Source: an uncultured Plesiomonas sp. (lineage in GTDB: Bacteria; Pseudomonadota; Gammaproteobacteria; Enterobacterales; CAMTGL01). Taken from it: 25,387 nucleotides of DNA. The notes beneath the pieces are model-generated. The model had not been told where the DNA came from. It did not search any database and worked only from the letters and a program-made list of their open reading frames with translations. Location of the stretch: positions 1 to 25,387 of the forward strand of contig CAMTGL010000006.1 of assembly GCA_947071955.1 (NCBI GenBank), in the 5' to 3' direction. The position numbers and the translations under genes are program-made. Position 1 is the first letter of the stretch; each line of letters begins with the position of its first letter. Below are positions 7,526 to 16,149 of this stretch, one piece after another.

Positions 7526-8011
7526 CTACTCAATATCGAGCGGTTCTGGTGATAAAATAATACCGGTGCTGTCAGCATAGATATGATCTTCTGGCAGGAA
7601 AGTAACACCACCAAAATTGACCGGAACATCCGCTTCGCCATGCCCTTGGTGATCAGCACCAACGGGGATTGGGGCAAGCGCCTGAATACCAATATCACTC
7701 TCTTCAAGCTCATCAACCTGACGAATTGCACCGTAAACGATGATGCCTTCCCACTCATTATCACAGGCTTTACGTGCTAATGACGCATCAATCAGCGCCC
7801 GACGTACTGAGCCGCCACCGTCAATCAGCAGTACGCGCCCAAGGCCGTTTTCATCGAGTACTTCACTGATCAGTTGGTTATCTTCAAAGCACTTGATGGT
7901 GGTGATTTTTCCACCAAAAGAACTGCGTCCGCCGAAGCTGGAGAACATAGGTTCAACCACATCAACTTGATCTAAATAGATATCGCACAGTTCAGAAGTA
8001 TCATATTTCAT
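7526..8011 (-). CDS. rraA: Ribonuclease E activity regulator RraA
   Basis: Trimeric cytoplasmic protein that binds RNase E and RhlB and dampens mRNA decay. Its 161 residues match E. coli RraA in length and nearly throughout: MKYDTSELCDIY at the start, FGGRSSFGG, LLIDGGGSVRRALIDA, NEWEGIIVYGAIRQVDELEE, and SPEPLDIE at the end. The fold is the RraA/MenG type, but no methyltransferase activity is expected; the old name MenG is a misannotation. The Shine-Dalgarno match is weak. It follows menA in the same direction with 127 bases between, within which a good promoter lies, so it may be transcribed separately as well as with menA. Confidence 0.98.
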   Translation of the reverse strand: MKYDTSELCDIYLDQVDVVEPMFSSFGGRSSFGGKITTIKCFEDNQLISEVLDENGLGRVLLIDGGGSVRRALIDASLARKACDNEWEGIIVYGAIRQVDELEESDIGIQALAPIPVGADHQGHGEADVPVNFGGVTFLPEDHIYADSTGIILSPEPLDIE

Positions 8012-8043
8012 AAGATATCAGCTTTGTGATTGAGTGTGCCCAA

Positions 8044-8071
8044 AGTATAACCCCGCCGGAGGTGATTGCAA
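8044..8071 (-). promoter_or_regulatory. Candidate promoter of rraA
   Basis: Reading leftward, TTGCAA (8071-8066), a 16-base spacer and TATACT (8049-8044). The -10 matches five of six. It would start about 25-30 bases before the rraA ATG and give rraA its own transcript, as in E. coli. Confidence 0.5.
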
Positions 8072-8138
8072 AACCACCAGAGGGGCGAATACAACGAAAG
8101 TCTGTTTTTACTGTTGTAGCTAAATGCCTGCGACGGCT

Positions 8139-9041
8139 TCAACTCAGTACAAGCCCGATGGCAAACAGAATATTGGTCAGCAGTGCCCCTTTGACCACTT
8201 GCTCAAGCAGTGGGCGCAGTGCCGCACCATTTGGCTCATGCCAAACCGCGATGGCATGTTTAATAAGTAGTGGGCTGGCCAGTAGGAATAGCCAGATCAC
8301 TCGGGTCTGTACGGTAAACAGAGCATAGAGAGCCATACTCAACAGCGCACCGCCGATCAGCATCAGATGATAACGTCTGCCCCACAATGGCCCCATGCGT
8401 ACCGCTAAGGTGTTTTTCCCGCAGAGCCGATCGGTTTCAATATCACGTAAATTGTTTAAGTTCAGTACCGCGGTAGCCAGCAAACCACAACCGAGCGCCG
8501 GCAGCAGCAGGGCGGCTTCAAAAGTACCGGTTTGCAGGTAGTAAGTGCCACAAACACCGAGTAGACCGAAGAAGGTCAGTACAGAAATATCACCCAACCC
8601 CATGTAACCGTAGGGTTTATTACCCACGGTATAGGTGATTGCGGCGATAATGGCGACCACACCCATGAGCAGGAATCCGATAATATCTTCTGGTTTACGG
8701 CAGGCCAGTAAAATTAATGTACCGCCGCTAACCAAGGTGAGCAGCAGGGTTATCAGCATCGCGCGCTTCATGCTTTGTGCCGAGATCAGGCCGCTTTGTA
8801 CTGCACGGCGCGGGCCAACCCGATCTTTATCGGTGCCCTTGACTGCATCGCCGTAATCATTGGCCAGATTCGATAAAATCTGTAGCAATGTGGCAGTCAG
8901 CAGAGCAAGAACAGTAATGGTTGCTTGGAAGCGTCCTTGCCACATAGCAACTGCAGCTCCGGTAACAATTGAGGCTAAGGCCAGCGGTAAAGTGCGCGGA
9001 CGTGTAGCTTCCAACCAGATAGCAAATTTGGAGTCACTCAT
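8139..9041 (-). CDS. menA: 1,4-dihydroxy-2-naphthoate polyprenyltransferase
   Basis: Integral-membrane UbiA-family enzyme that joins an octaprenyl chain to 1,4-dihydroxy-2-naphthoate, giving demethylmenaquinone in menaquinone synthesis. The 300 residues match E. coli MenA (308). Both Asp-rich prenyl-diphosphate/Mg motifs are visible: NDYGDAVKGTDKDR at 61-74 and NNLRDIETDR at 196-205. RPRTLPLA near the N-terminus and about eight or nine hydrophobic helices follow family pattern. The frame continues 16 codons upstream to a TTG, but this ATG is the only one before the conserved N-terminus; its ribosome site is weak (GAAG, nine bases). Transcribed ahead of rraA and separated from hslU by a terminator. 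Confidence 0.96.
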   Translation of the reverse strand: MSDSKFAIWLEATRPRTLPLALASIVTGAAVAMWQGRFQATITVLALLTATLLQILSNLANDYGDAVKGTDKDRVGPRRAVQSGLISAQSMKRAMLITLLLTLVSGGTLILLACRKPEDIIGFLLMGVVAIIAAITYTVGNKPYGYMGLGDISVLTFFGLLGVCGTYYLQTGTFEAALLLPALGCGLLATAVLNLNNLRDIETDRLCGKNTLAVRMGPLWGRRYHLMLIGGALLSMALYALFTVQTRVIWLFLLASPLLIKHAIAVWHEPNGAALRPLLEQVVKGALLTNILFAIGLVLS

Positions 9042-9209
9042 GGGTTTGGCTTCAACATAGTTAAGGGTTAAAAATGGCCGGCAGAGCAAATCATGCGATA
9101 GCGCAAGCTGTCTGTGCGAGAAATTTGAGCGCTGTAGTTTACAGCATCTTGCGAGGATGCGGGTATGACTGTTTGGTTAAATTCACAGCATAAGCTGCGG
9201 TATAAAGAG

Positions 9210-9239
9210 AAAAACAGAGCGCAAGTGCGCTCTGTTTTT
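9210..9239 (-). terminator. Terminator of the hslVU operon
   Basis: A perfect 13-bp stem (AAAAACAGAGCGC at 9210-9222, GCGCTCTGTTTTT at 9227-9239) with loop AAGT, about 85 bases beyond the hslU stop. A T-run follows on either strand. It separates hslVU from menA. Confidence 0.92.
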
Positions 9240-9323
9240 GAGAAGTAAAAAGCGGTGCAAGCCTATTATGGATAACATGCCAAAGCATGATGAACCATGA
9301 TTGCTACCGTTTTGTTTGGCTGA

Positions 9324-10658
9324 TTACAGAATAAAACGGCTGAGATCTTCGTCTTCTACGACATCGGCCAAGTATTTGCTGACGTAATCGGCATCAACGG
9401 TGATCAGTTGACCGCTGCGCTCGCTGGCATCAAAAGAGACCTCTTCGAACAGACGCTCCATCACGGTATGCAGACGGCGTGCACCAATATTTTCGGTACG
9501 CTCGTTGACGGTAAAAGCAGCATCAGCTAGGCGGCGGATCCCTTCTGGCGTGAATTCAACATTCAGACCTTCGGTTGCCAGCAGCGCTTTGTACTGCTCG
9601 GTCAGTGAGGCACTTGGCTCTGACAAAATGCGCTCAAAATCAGCACTGGTCAGGGCATCGAGTTCAACACGAATAGGCAGGCGGCCTTGTAGCTCAGGCA
9701 GCAGATCAGACGGGCGAGCAACCTGAAATGCACCCGAGGCGATGAACAGAATATGATCAGTATTCACCATGCCGTGCTTAGTGGATACAGTGCAGCCTTC
9801 AACTAACGGTAGCAGATCGCGCTGAACGCCTTCGCGTGAAACATCAGGGCCGGAGCTTTCGCCACGCTTACAGATCTTGTCTATCTCATCGATAAAGACA
9901 ATACCGTTTTGCTCAACTGCGTGAATCGCTTGCTCTTTGAGCTCTTCAGGATTGACCAGCTTGGCTGCTTCTTCTTCAATCAGCGCTTTGAGTGCTTCGG
10001 GCACTTTGAGTTTGCGTTTTTTCTTTTGCTGACCAGCCAGATTTTGGAACATAGATTGCAACTGGTTAGTCATCTCTTCCATGCCCGGTGGCGACATGAT
10101 TTCAACACCGGCACTGCCGGCGGCTGAGGTCTCAATCTCGATCTCTTTATCATCGAGCTGACCTTCGCGCAGTTTTTTACGGAAAATTTGGCGAGTGTGT
10201 GATTGCTCGTCAGTTTTTTCAGTCTGACCCCAGTTATCACGCGGTGGTGGCAGCAACGCATCTAAAATACGATCTTCTGCCAGCTCTTCGGCCCGTACAC
10301 GATTTTTTTCGATAGACTGTAAGCGCACCATTTTGATGGCTGAATCTGTCAGATCGCGGATAATCGAGTCAACTTCTTTACCCACATACCCAACTTCGGT
10401 GAACTTAGTTGCTTCCACTTTGATGAACGGGGCATTGGCCAGTTTCGCCAGACGGCGGGCAATTTCCGTTTTACCGACACCGGTTGGGCCGATCATCAGA
10501 ATATTTTTTGGGGTTACTTCATGGCGCAGCGCTTCTGGCAACTGCATCCGCCGCCAGCGGTTACGCAGTGCAATGGCAACAGAACGCTTGGCTTTATCCT
10601 GACCGATGATATGACGGTCAAGCTCGTGGACAATTTCACGTGGGGTCATTTCAGACAT
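9324..10658 (-). CDS. hslU: HslU, ATPase subunit of the HslVU protease
   Basis: AAA+ unfoldase of the ClpX type. Its hexamer feeds substrates into the HslV peptidase (targets in E. coli include SulA and RpoH). The 444 residues span the N-domain, the intermediate I-domain (about 110-240) and the small C-domain. Walker A GPTGVGKT is at 57-64, the pore loop GYVG at 90-93 and Walker B IVFIDEID at 253-260. The arginine-rich GARRLHTVMERL stretch is near the end. The C-terminal RFIL is the tail that inserts into HslV and opens its active sites. It starts nine bases after hslV and is co-transcribed with it from the sigma-32-type promoter; ends at a strong terminator. Confidence 0.99.
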   Translation of the reverse strand: MSEMTPREIVHELDRHIIGQDKAKRSVAIALRNRWRRMQLPEALRHEVTPKNILMIGPTGVGKTEIARRLAKLANAPFIKVEATKFTEVGYVGKEVDSIIRDLTDSAIKMVRLQSIEKNRVRAEELAEDRILDALLPPPRDNWGQTEKTDEQSHTRQIFRKKLREGQLDDKEIEIETSAAGSAGVEIMSPPGMEEMTNQLQSMFQNLAGQQKKKRKLKVPEALKALIEEEAAKLVNPEELKEQAIHAVEQNGIVFIDEIDKICKRGESSGPDVSREGVQRDLLPLVEGCTVSTKHGMVNTDHILFIASGAFQVARPSDLLPELQGRLPIRVELDALTSADFERILSEPSASLTEQYKALLATEGLNVEFTPEGIRRLADAAFTVNERTENIGARRLHTVMERLFEEVSFDASERSGQLITVDADYVSKYLADVVEDEDLSRFIL

Positions 10659-10667
10659 GGTCAGGCC

Positions 10668-11198
10668 TTAAATTTTGCTTGGAAGTTCTTCGATGGTTTT
10701 GTGTTGGTTGGTATACACACAAATATCACCGGCAATGGTCAGGGCTTTTTCCACGATATCGTGGGCAGAGAGCTCGGTATTTTCCAGCAGTGCACGTGCG
10801 GCTGACTGGGCAAACGGGCCACCTGAGCCAATTGCGATCAGATCATTTTCCGGCTGCACCACATCACCGTTACCGGTAATGATTAAAGAGGCATTTTCAT
10901 CCGCAACGGCCAGCAGTGCTTCAAGTTTACGCAGAGCACGATCAGATCGCCAATCTTTGGCCAGCTCAACAGCTGCTTTAACCAAATTACCCTGATGCAT
11001 CTCTAACTGACGCTCAAAACGCTCAAACAGGGTGAATGCATCGGCTGTACCGCCAGCAAAACCGGCAATGACTTGATCGTTGTATAAACGGCGCACTTTG
11101 CGCGCGTTGCTCTTCATGACAGTGTTGCCAAGAGAAACCTGTCCGTCACCGCCAATGACGACTTTACCATTACGGCGCACACTTACGATTGTTGTCAC
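10668..11198 (-). CDS. hslV: HslV, peptidase subunit of the HslVU protease
   Basis: Proteasome-beta-like threonine peptidase that forms a double hexamer capped by HslU. The 176 residues match E. coli HslV in length and sequence. After Met removal, Thr2 becomes the N-terminal nucleophile (TTIVSVRRNGKVVIGGDGQ); Lys34 is the probable catalytic lysine (SNARKVRRL), and GSGGPFA lies near the substrate site. The start codon is GTG, preceded by GAGG at eight bases. First gene of hslVU, with a heat-shock-type promoter upstream and a hairpin at the mRNA 5' end. Confidence 0.99.
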   Translation of the reverse strand: MTTIVSVRRNGKVVIGGDGQVSLGNTVMKSNARKVRRLYNDQVIAGFAGGTADAFTLFERFERQLEMHQGNLVKAAVELAKDWRSDRALRKLEALLAVADENASLIITGNGDVVQPENDLIAIGSGGPFAQSAARALLENTELSAHDIVEKALTIAGDICVYTNQHKTIEELPSKI

Positions 11199-11228
11199 TG
11201 TGTGTTCCTCATCGGAGAATTACGCAAA

Positions 11229-11248
11229 GCCCTGATCATTGTCAGGGC
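11229..11248 (-). promoter_or_regulatory. 5' leader hairpin of hslVU mRNA
   Basis: GCCCTGA and TCAGGGC form a perfect 7-bp stem with a 6-base loop. It would begin within a few bases of the start set by the sigma-32-type promoter. E. coli hslVU is recalled to need a leader stem-loop for normal expression; a protective role here is inferred. Confidence 0.65.
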
Positions 11249-11259
11249 ACATAATGCTT

Positions 11260-11288
11260 AGATGGGGATTTGGGAAAGGAGTTTCAAC
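11260..11288 (-). promoter_or_regulatory. Sigma-32 (heat-shock) type promoter of hslVU
   Basis: Reading leftward: GTTGAAA (11288-11282), 14 bases, then CCCCATCT (11267-11260). This closely fits the RpoH consensus CTTGAAA-N11-16-CCCCATNT. The TGA stop of ftsN (11286-11284) lies inside the -35 element. Transcription would start near 11253. Confidence 0.85.
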
Positions 11289-12165
11289 CCTGAACAGGAA
11301 GAATTAAGCAGCTCGACATACCGCTGCTTTTTAAGCGGCTTTGCTGCTTGTCAGCGGCCGCACGGCTGCTGTAAGGGCCAAGAACCACTCGGTGCCAGCT
11401 ATTGCTGGTGCGTAAATTGGTTTCAATACCCTGAAATGCCAGTGTTGCTTGCACCTCTTCAGCCTGCGAGCTGGTACGGTATGCACCACACTGAACCAGC
11501 CACTGTTGTGGTTTTTCATCCACTTTTTTTGCGGTTTCAACTTTAGCGACTTCATTTCGTGCTGTTTCTGATCCGCGCGGAATGGGTGGAGGCTGCACCA
11601 GTGTTGGCTTGCTCTCTTTGATTACTGACGTTGTCTGACGAGGCGGAATTTGCTCAATTTTTGCGAGCGGTTGCCCCTGATTGTTGCTGTTCGGAGAGGT
11701 GTAGACCGGCTTGTTCTGCGTAATTTGGGTTTCACCGTCAATATTGCCGTTGCGATCGGCTCGCGGCAAGGCCTGTGGCGCTTGCTGCATCTCCGTTTGC
11801 AACTGGGTCAAAATAGCCTGCTGCTCTGCGGTTAACTGGGTGGGTGCTGTGCGATCTTGCATTGGGTTATGCGGATCACTGATCACCACCTCTTTATTTT
11901 CCAGCTCTTTAATATAGCTCCAGCGCTCTTCGGGTTTTACCGGTAGGCCGTTTTTATGCTTAATTTGCTGTTGCAGGTTGAGTGCCGCATCGGTATCACG
12001 ATTTTTGACGTAATAGACTCCCCCCGCAATACCGGCGACCAGTGCAGCGGCAAGGCCGATAGCCATAATGGGCAACGGTCGAGGCGTTTTTTTTGTGTTC
12101 CGGCGCGCTTTTGCTTTTGCCGCCGCCGCGCGTTTGCCGCGGGATACATAGTCTCGTTGTGCCAC
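11284..12165 (-). CDS. ftsN: Cell division protein FtsN
   Basis: Bitopic inner-membrane protein that triggers septal peptidoglycan synthesis by FtsWI. The 293-residue chain has a short basic cytoplasmic tail (MAQRDYVSRG, residues 1-30), one transmembrane helix (about 33-53) and the essential periplasmic helix PEERWSYIKELENKEV (78-93) with Trp82, Tyr84 and Leu88 kept. A long Gln/Pro-rich linker leads to a SPOR domain (about 219-293) that binds denuded glycan. The SPOR cysteines 226 and 286 can form the known disulfide. Start codon is GTG; no clear Shine-Dalgarno is visible. Lies between cytR and hslV, as in E. coli. Its stop is inside the hslVU promoter. Confidence 0.96.
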   Translation of the reverse strand: MAQRDYVSRGKRAAAAKAKARRNTKKTPRPLPIMAIGLAAALVAGIAGGVYYVKNRDTDAALNLQQQIKHKNGLPVKPEERWSYIKELENKEVVISDPHNPMQDRTAPTQLTAEQQAILTQLQTEMQQAPQALPRADRNGNIDGETQITQNKPVYTSPNSNNQGQPLAKIEQIPPRQTTSVIKESKPTLVQPPPIPRGSETARNEVAKVETAKKVDEKPQQWLVQCGAYRTSSQAEEVQATLAFQGIETNLRTSNSWHRVVLGPYSSRAAADKQQSRLKSSGMSSCLILPVQG

Positions 12166-12483
12166 AATGAGTATCGAGTCTGACTGTTTAACGGAATAGG
12201 AGAAACATGTTACTTAACTGAAGCAGACTTGACCAGTTGTGGATGCTAAAAGCGGGTTATTTATCGCTCAAATTATGCATCAAAATCAATCATCTCAGAC
12301 TTTTCTTGCACATTACGGTGGTTATGGCTGGCTATGTAGCCATTTTTTCTCATTTTCTGCCGGTTACAGCAGGTGGCTATATTAAGTACGGGATGGGTGC
12401 AATGCTGAATTTGACCGACGCAGGCGCCGGTCAATAACACATTGCAGTTTGGCCAGATGCGGCCAAAATCAACAGGGCACAGA
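12166..12483. other. ftsN-cytR intergenic region
   Basis: 318 bases between two minus-strand genes; no convincing gene. After cytR there is a 7-bp hairpin (TTGACCG at 12411-12417, CGGTCAA at 12428-12434) without a T-tract. A rightward terminator-like hairpin lies at 12324-12348. AGGAG at 12198-12202 precedes a four-codon frame on the plus strand (12207-12221). No clear ftsN promoter was found by eye. Confidence 0.5.
12324..12348 (+). terminator. Terminator-like hairpin, plus strand, no assigned gene
   Basis: ATGGCT (12324-12329) pairs with AGCCAT (12338-12343), followed by a six-T run (12343-12348). No known gene reads toward it from the left, because ftsN is on the other strand. Weak stem; may be chance or the end of a small transcript. 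Confidence 0.3.
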
Positions 12484-13488
12484 CTAACGGCGCGGTGGCG
12501 CAGTACTGGCACGTACCACCAGTTTTGCATCAAGCAGCCGCGAGCTGGTACCGATATCTTTGCCTCTGAGCATATCAAGCAGCAATTCCATTGACTGGCG
12601 GCCAATTTCATAACGAGGCTGGGATACCGTGGTCAGTGGCGGATCGCAATACTCTGAGAACTTGATATCGTCAAAACCAATGATTGATAAGTCTTGTGGT
12701 ACTCGAAAACCGAGCTTCTTCGCCTGTTGTAGCGCACCAATCGCCATCACATCACTGTGGCAAAAAATGGCAGTCGGGGGCGAAGGCTGTGCCATCAGTT
12801 GTGAAACGGCTTGTGCACCGGCATCAAAACTGAAGTTACCGTAGGTCATGTAACGGTCTTCCACCGCAATTCCGACACGGCGCATCGCCTGAATATAGCC
12901 CTGAGTTCGGTAGCTGCACAGCGGCATGCTGCTTGGCCCTGCAACGCAGGCAATGCGCTTGTGGCCGAGCTGAGTCAGGTAGTGCACGGCATCAAACGCG
13001 GCGGTCAGGTTGTCGATGTGTACGGTTGGCAGCTCAAGTTCGGGTGAGAACTCGTTGGCCATGACCATCGGTGGCAGGTTTTTCTGTTCCGGTTTGCTGA
13101 TATCAAACGGCAGATTTGAGCTGAGCAGCAGCATGCCGTCGGCCTGTTTGGTGAAAACCAGATTCACAAACGAGCGTTCACGGGCATTTTGCTGTGCGCA
13201 ATCACCGAGCAGCACCAGATAACCTTGTGCGGTTGCTGCCTCTTCGATCCCACGGATCACATCCGCAAAAAAGGGATCACTGATGTCGGGCACGATCACG
13301 ACGATGGTTTTGGATTCATTTCTGCGCAGATTGCGGGCGAGCGAGTTTGGAGAGTAGCCAACCTCGACCACGGCTTTTTCGACACGTTGGCGGGTGGCTG
13401 TTGAAACCTTATCCGGGTTCATCAGCGCACGGGATACCGTGGCAGTCGATACGCCTGCAAGCTGGGCAACGTCCTTCATTGTTGCCAT
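12484..13488 (-). CDS. cytR: LacI-family repressor CytR
   Basis: Repressor of nucleoside uptake and catabolism genes that works together with CRP and is relieved by cytidine in E. coli. The 334 residues match E. coli CytR strongly, for example STATVSRALMNPDKVS, PPMVMANEFSPELELPTVHIDNLTAAFDAV and PPTAIFCHSDVMA. The helix-turn-helix is at 4-23 (MKDVAQLAGVSTATVSRALM), followed by the hinge helix (NSLARNLRR) and a periplasmic-binding-like effector domain from about 60. It lacks the first residues of the E. coli protein. AGGAG lies eight bases before the ATG. Located downstream of priA, same strand, with 197 bases between holding a possible CRP site. Confidence 0.96.
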   Translation of the reverse strand: MATMKDVAQLAGVSTATVSRALMNPDKVSTATRQRVEKAVVEVGYSPNSLARNLRRNESKTIVVIVPDISDPFFADVIRGIEEAATAQGYLVLLGDCAQQNARERSFVNLVFTKQADGMLLLSSNLPFDISKPEQKNLPPMVMANEFSPELELPTVHIDNLTAAFDAVHYLTQLGHKRIACVAGPSSMPLCSYRTQGYIQAMRRVGIAVEDRYMTYGNFSFDAGAQAVSQLMAQPSPPTAIFCHSDVMAIGALQQAKKLGFRVPQDLSIIGFDDIKFSEYCDPPLTTVSQPRYEIGRQSMELLLDMLRGKDIGTSSRLLDAKLVVRASTAPPRR

Positions 13489-13638
13489 ATACGATTCTCC
13501 TACATTTCTGAGGGTTGTGTTCTCCCTGTCAGCAACAGGCTGCTAAATCCGCAGCCAAACGAAAATGCTGCCGAACGCCAATATTGTAAACAGCTGTGAC
13601 AGTAGGAAGAATGCGTTTCATTGCGGAAATTACATTCT

Positions 13639-13660
13639 TTTCGTGATGCAGTTCGCTTTT
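13639..13660. promoter_or_regulatory. Possible CRP site upstream of cytR
   Basis: About 13 of 22 positions fit the remembered CRP consensus, with one good half (CGTGA on the plus strand). E. coli cytR is controlled by CRP and CytR, which makes the place reasonable. A weak match judged by eye. Confidence 0.25.
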
Positions 13661-13685
13661 TGAGCGCAAAGATCGATGTGGCACG

Positions 13686-15899
13686 TTAAATCATATCGAT
13701 AGGATCGACATCAAGTGTCCATTTTACTTTGCGCGAGAGCGGTAACATTTCGCAGGCGGGCCGTGCCAACGTCAGAATATTTTGCAGCACTTTTCGTGAG
13801 GGGTGCTGGATAAGGAGTTGCCAGCGGTAGCGTCCGGCACGTTTGCTTTGCAGCGAGGGTGCAGGGCCGAGCAGCCATAAATCGTCGGTTTTCAGCGGGC
13901 TGGCATCTAAAACAGTGCGGATTTGGGTCAGTAACTGGCAGGCTGGGTCTCCCTGATGATCTTCAGCTCGAATCAGCACATGGTAGGTAAACGGTGGCAG
14001 CCATGCGGCCTGTCGCTCTCGCAGTGCTTGACCGGCGAAGGCCGGATAGCCCTGTGTCAGTAGTGTCTGCAACAGTGGGTGTTCGGGTTGGTGGGTTTGC
14101 AGCAACACCTCCCCCTGTTTTCCGGCCCGCCCAGCGCGCCCGGCTACCTGAGTGTAAAGTTGGGCAAAGCGTTCGGCAGCGCGAAAATCAGCCGAGAACA
14201 GTGCACCATCAACATCGAGCAGTGCTACTAAGGTTACGTTGGGGAAGTGGTGGCCTTTGGCCAGCATCTGGGTGCCGATTAAAATCTGGCTGCGCCCCTG
14301 CTGTATATCCTCTAAATGCTGTTCAAGTGAGCCTTTTCTGCGGGTGCTGTCGCGGTCAATGCGGGTGATGCTAAATTCTGGCATCAGCTCACCGAGCGTG
14401 TGTTCTAGCTGTTCTGTACCTACACCCACCGGTATCAGCTGGGTTGAGCCACATTGTGGGCATTGCGGCGGTACGGGGTACTGATTATCGCAATGGTGAC
14501 AGCGCAGATCGCGACTGAACTGATGAAAGGTATAGGGGCGTTCGCAGCGGGGGCAGTGGGCAACCCAGCCGCACTCATGGCATAAAAGAGCAGGTGAAAA
14601 GCCACGCCGGTTTAAAAAGAGCATCACCTGATTACCTTGTTGCAGATGCTGGCGCATACGCACCAGTAGCTCTGCTGACAAGCCCGCTTGTACCGGTTGG
14701 CCTTTCATATCCAGCACATATTGCTTAGGCGGTTTGGCGTTGCCGGCCCGCACGGTCAAGTGCAGGTGGTGGTATTTTCCCTGCTGACAGTTGTACAAAC
14801 TTTCCAGCGCGGGGGTGGCCGAGCCCAGTACCACGGGGATCTGCTCTTCATAACCGCGCATCACTGCCAGATCGCGCGCGTGGTAGCGCCAGCCCTCTTG
14901 CTGTTTGTATGAGCTGTCGTGTTCCTCATCAATCACCAGCACGCCAGGGCGTGCCAGCGGGGTGAACAGGGCTGAACGGGTCCCAATGACAATGGCACTT
15001 TCACCGGTGCGCGCCCGTCGCCATACCGCCAGCCGTTGGTTATCGTTGAGCGCGGAGTGCAGCACATCTACCGGTACATTAAAACGTTCACGAAAACGGG
15101 TGATGGTTTGCGGTGTTAGGCCTATTTCGGGAACCAGCACCAGAGCCTGTTTACCCTGCGCCAGCGCTTGCTCTATCACACTCAGATAGACTTCAGTTTT
15201 ACCTGAACCTGTTACCCCCTCAAGTAACCAGACGGCAAAATCACTGCGGCTGTTGATTGCAGCCACTGCGGTGGCTTGCTCGGTATTTAAGCGTGGGCGG
15301 TGCTCGCTGGCACGGTAGGTAGGCCGCCAGTCGTGACGCGATGGGGTTTTTAGTTGAACATCTATCAGCCCTTTTTGCCGCAGTGTATTAAAGGCGCTGT
15401 CACTGCAGCCCTGTTCTTGCAGTGCGGTTTTATCAAGTGGCCCGTTACGCAGTGCCTGAATGATTTGCCACTGCTTAGGCGCGCGTTTGAACTGGGTTTG
15501 CAGGCTGATTTTACCCTGTTCGGTCAGTTGCCAGTACTGCTCAGCTGCCTGCTCGGTGCTGTGGCCTTGACGCAGTAATACTGGCATGGCTTGGGTCAGC
15601 ACATCGCCGAGCGGATGCTGATAATAGGCGGCTGCCCAGTGCAATAAACGCCAGATCGGTGGTGACCAGAGAGGATCATGATCGAGCAGCGCGATGATCG
15701 CTTTGCATTGATCATGCGGGATCTCGGCGCTGTCGGTTAGGCTCTCTATCACCCCGATTAATTCGCGCCGCCCGAACGGCACTTTAACCCGCATACCCGG
15801 CAATACCGGTTGACCGGCTATCTGCGCGGCAGGCAGCAAATAATCAAACAGGCGTGGCAGGGGAACGGGCAGGGCAATTCGGGCTACAGATTCAGTCAT
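13686..15899 (-). CDS. priA: Primosomal helicase PriA
   Basis: Superfamily-2 3'-to-5' DNA helicase that recognises stalled forks and D-loops and starts replisome reloading with PriB and DnaT. The 737 residues (E. coli 732) contain the N-terminal 3'-DNA-binding domain (RIALPVPLPRLFDYL, about 1-105), a winged-helix region, Walker A GVTGSGKT at 228-235 and Walker B DEEH at 324-327. The helicase motif GSATPALES follows. Eight zinc-ligand cysteines are all present (440, 443, 449, 452, 467, 470, 480, 483). QVAGRAGRAGKQGEVLLQT is motif VI. It is divergent from rpmE and upstream of cytR, as in E. coli. Confidence 0.99.
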   Translation of the reverse strand: MTESVARIALPVPLPRLFDYLLPAAQIAGQPVLPGMRVKVPFGRRELIGVIESLTDSAEIPHDQCKAIIALLDHDPLWSPPIWRLLHWAAAYYQHPLGDVLTQAMPVLLRQGHSTEQAAEQYWQLTEQGKISLQTQFKRAPKQWQIIQALRNGPLDKTALQEQGCSDSAFNTLRQKGLIDVQLKTPSRHDWRPTYRASEHRPRLNTEQATAVAAINSRSDFAVWLLEGVTGSGKTEVYLSVIEQALAQGKQALVLVPEIGLTPQTITRFRERFNVPVDVLHSALNDNQRLAVWRRARTGESAIVIGTRSALFTPLARPGVLVIDEEHDSSYKQQEGWRYHARDLAVMRGYEEQIPVVLGSATPALESLYNCQQGKYHHLHLTVRAGNAKPPKQYVLDMKGQPVQAGLSAELLVRMRQHLQQGNQVMLFLNRRGFSPALLCHECGWVAHCPRCERPYTFHQFSRDLRCHHCDNQYPVPPQCPQCGSTQLIPVGVGTEQLEHTLGELMPEFSITRIDRDSTRRKGSLEQHLEDIQQGRSQILIGTQMLAKGHHFPNVTLVALLDVDGALFSADFRAAERFAQLYTQVAGRAGRAGKQGEVLLQTHQPEHPLLQTLLTQGYPAFAGQALRERQAAWLPPFTYHVLIRAEDHQGDPACQLLTQIRTVLDASPLKTDDLWLLGPAPSLQSKRAGRYRWQLLIQHPSRKVLQNILTLARPACEMLPLSRKVKWTLDVDPIDMI

Positions 15900-16011
15900 T
15901 TGGGCAAGCGGCTCATTGGGTCAGAGAATACAGTGTAAGGGGAAGCCGAGAGTAGATCGATCCTTTGTATCAAAAAGGGTATGATTAGTGGTGAAAAAGG
16001 CGGCAGCCTGC

Positions 16012-16040
16012 TTGAAAGGTGGGAATGAATGCCGTATTAT
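16012..16040 (+). promoter_or_regulatory. Sigma-70 promoter of rpmE
   Basis: TTGAAA (16012-16017), exactly 17 bases, then TATTAT (16035-16040). Transcription would start near 16047 and leave a leader of about 103 bases before rpmE. In E. coli, L31 is reported to regulate its own mRNA through the leader; whether this leader does so is not visible. Confidence 0.7.
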
Positions 16041-16149
16041 TTTGCGCCTTATAACTGTGTTATTAATCCTCGTGTGGTGTTTGGCAAATTACCGTGTAAA
16101 TCAGGGTAAGGTTGACCAGATAGCGACACGGCCTTTACTGAGGTTTCCC

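Noticed and set aside
9042..9089. TTG-started extension of menA
   Set aside because: Not supported by family length or a ribosome site; the first ATG fits the MenA N-terminus.
9131..9145. Small hairpin GCTGTA-GTT-TACAGC upstream of menA
   Set aside because: Six pairs with no T-tract and no neighbouring match; common by chance.
12237..12437. 66-codon open frame on the plus strand in the ftsN-cytR gap
   Set aside because: No convincing ribosome site and no recognisable family; it spans both hairpins in the gap.
15988..16149. Upstream extension of rpmE as a hydrophobic 54-residue leader
   Set aside because: The sigma-70 promoter at 16012-16040 lies inside it and L31 begins at the internal ATG; it is untranslated leader and promoter.
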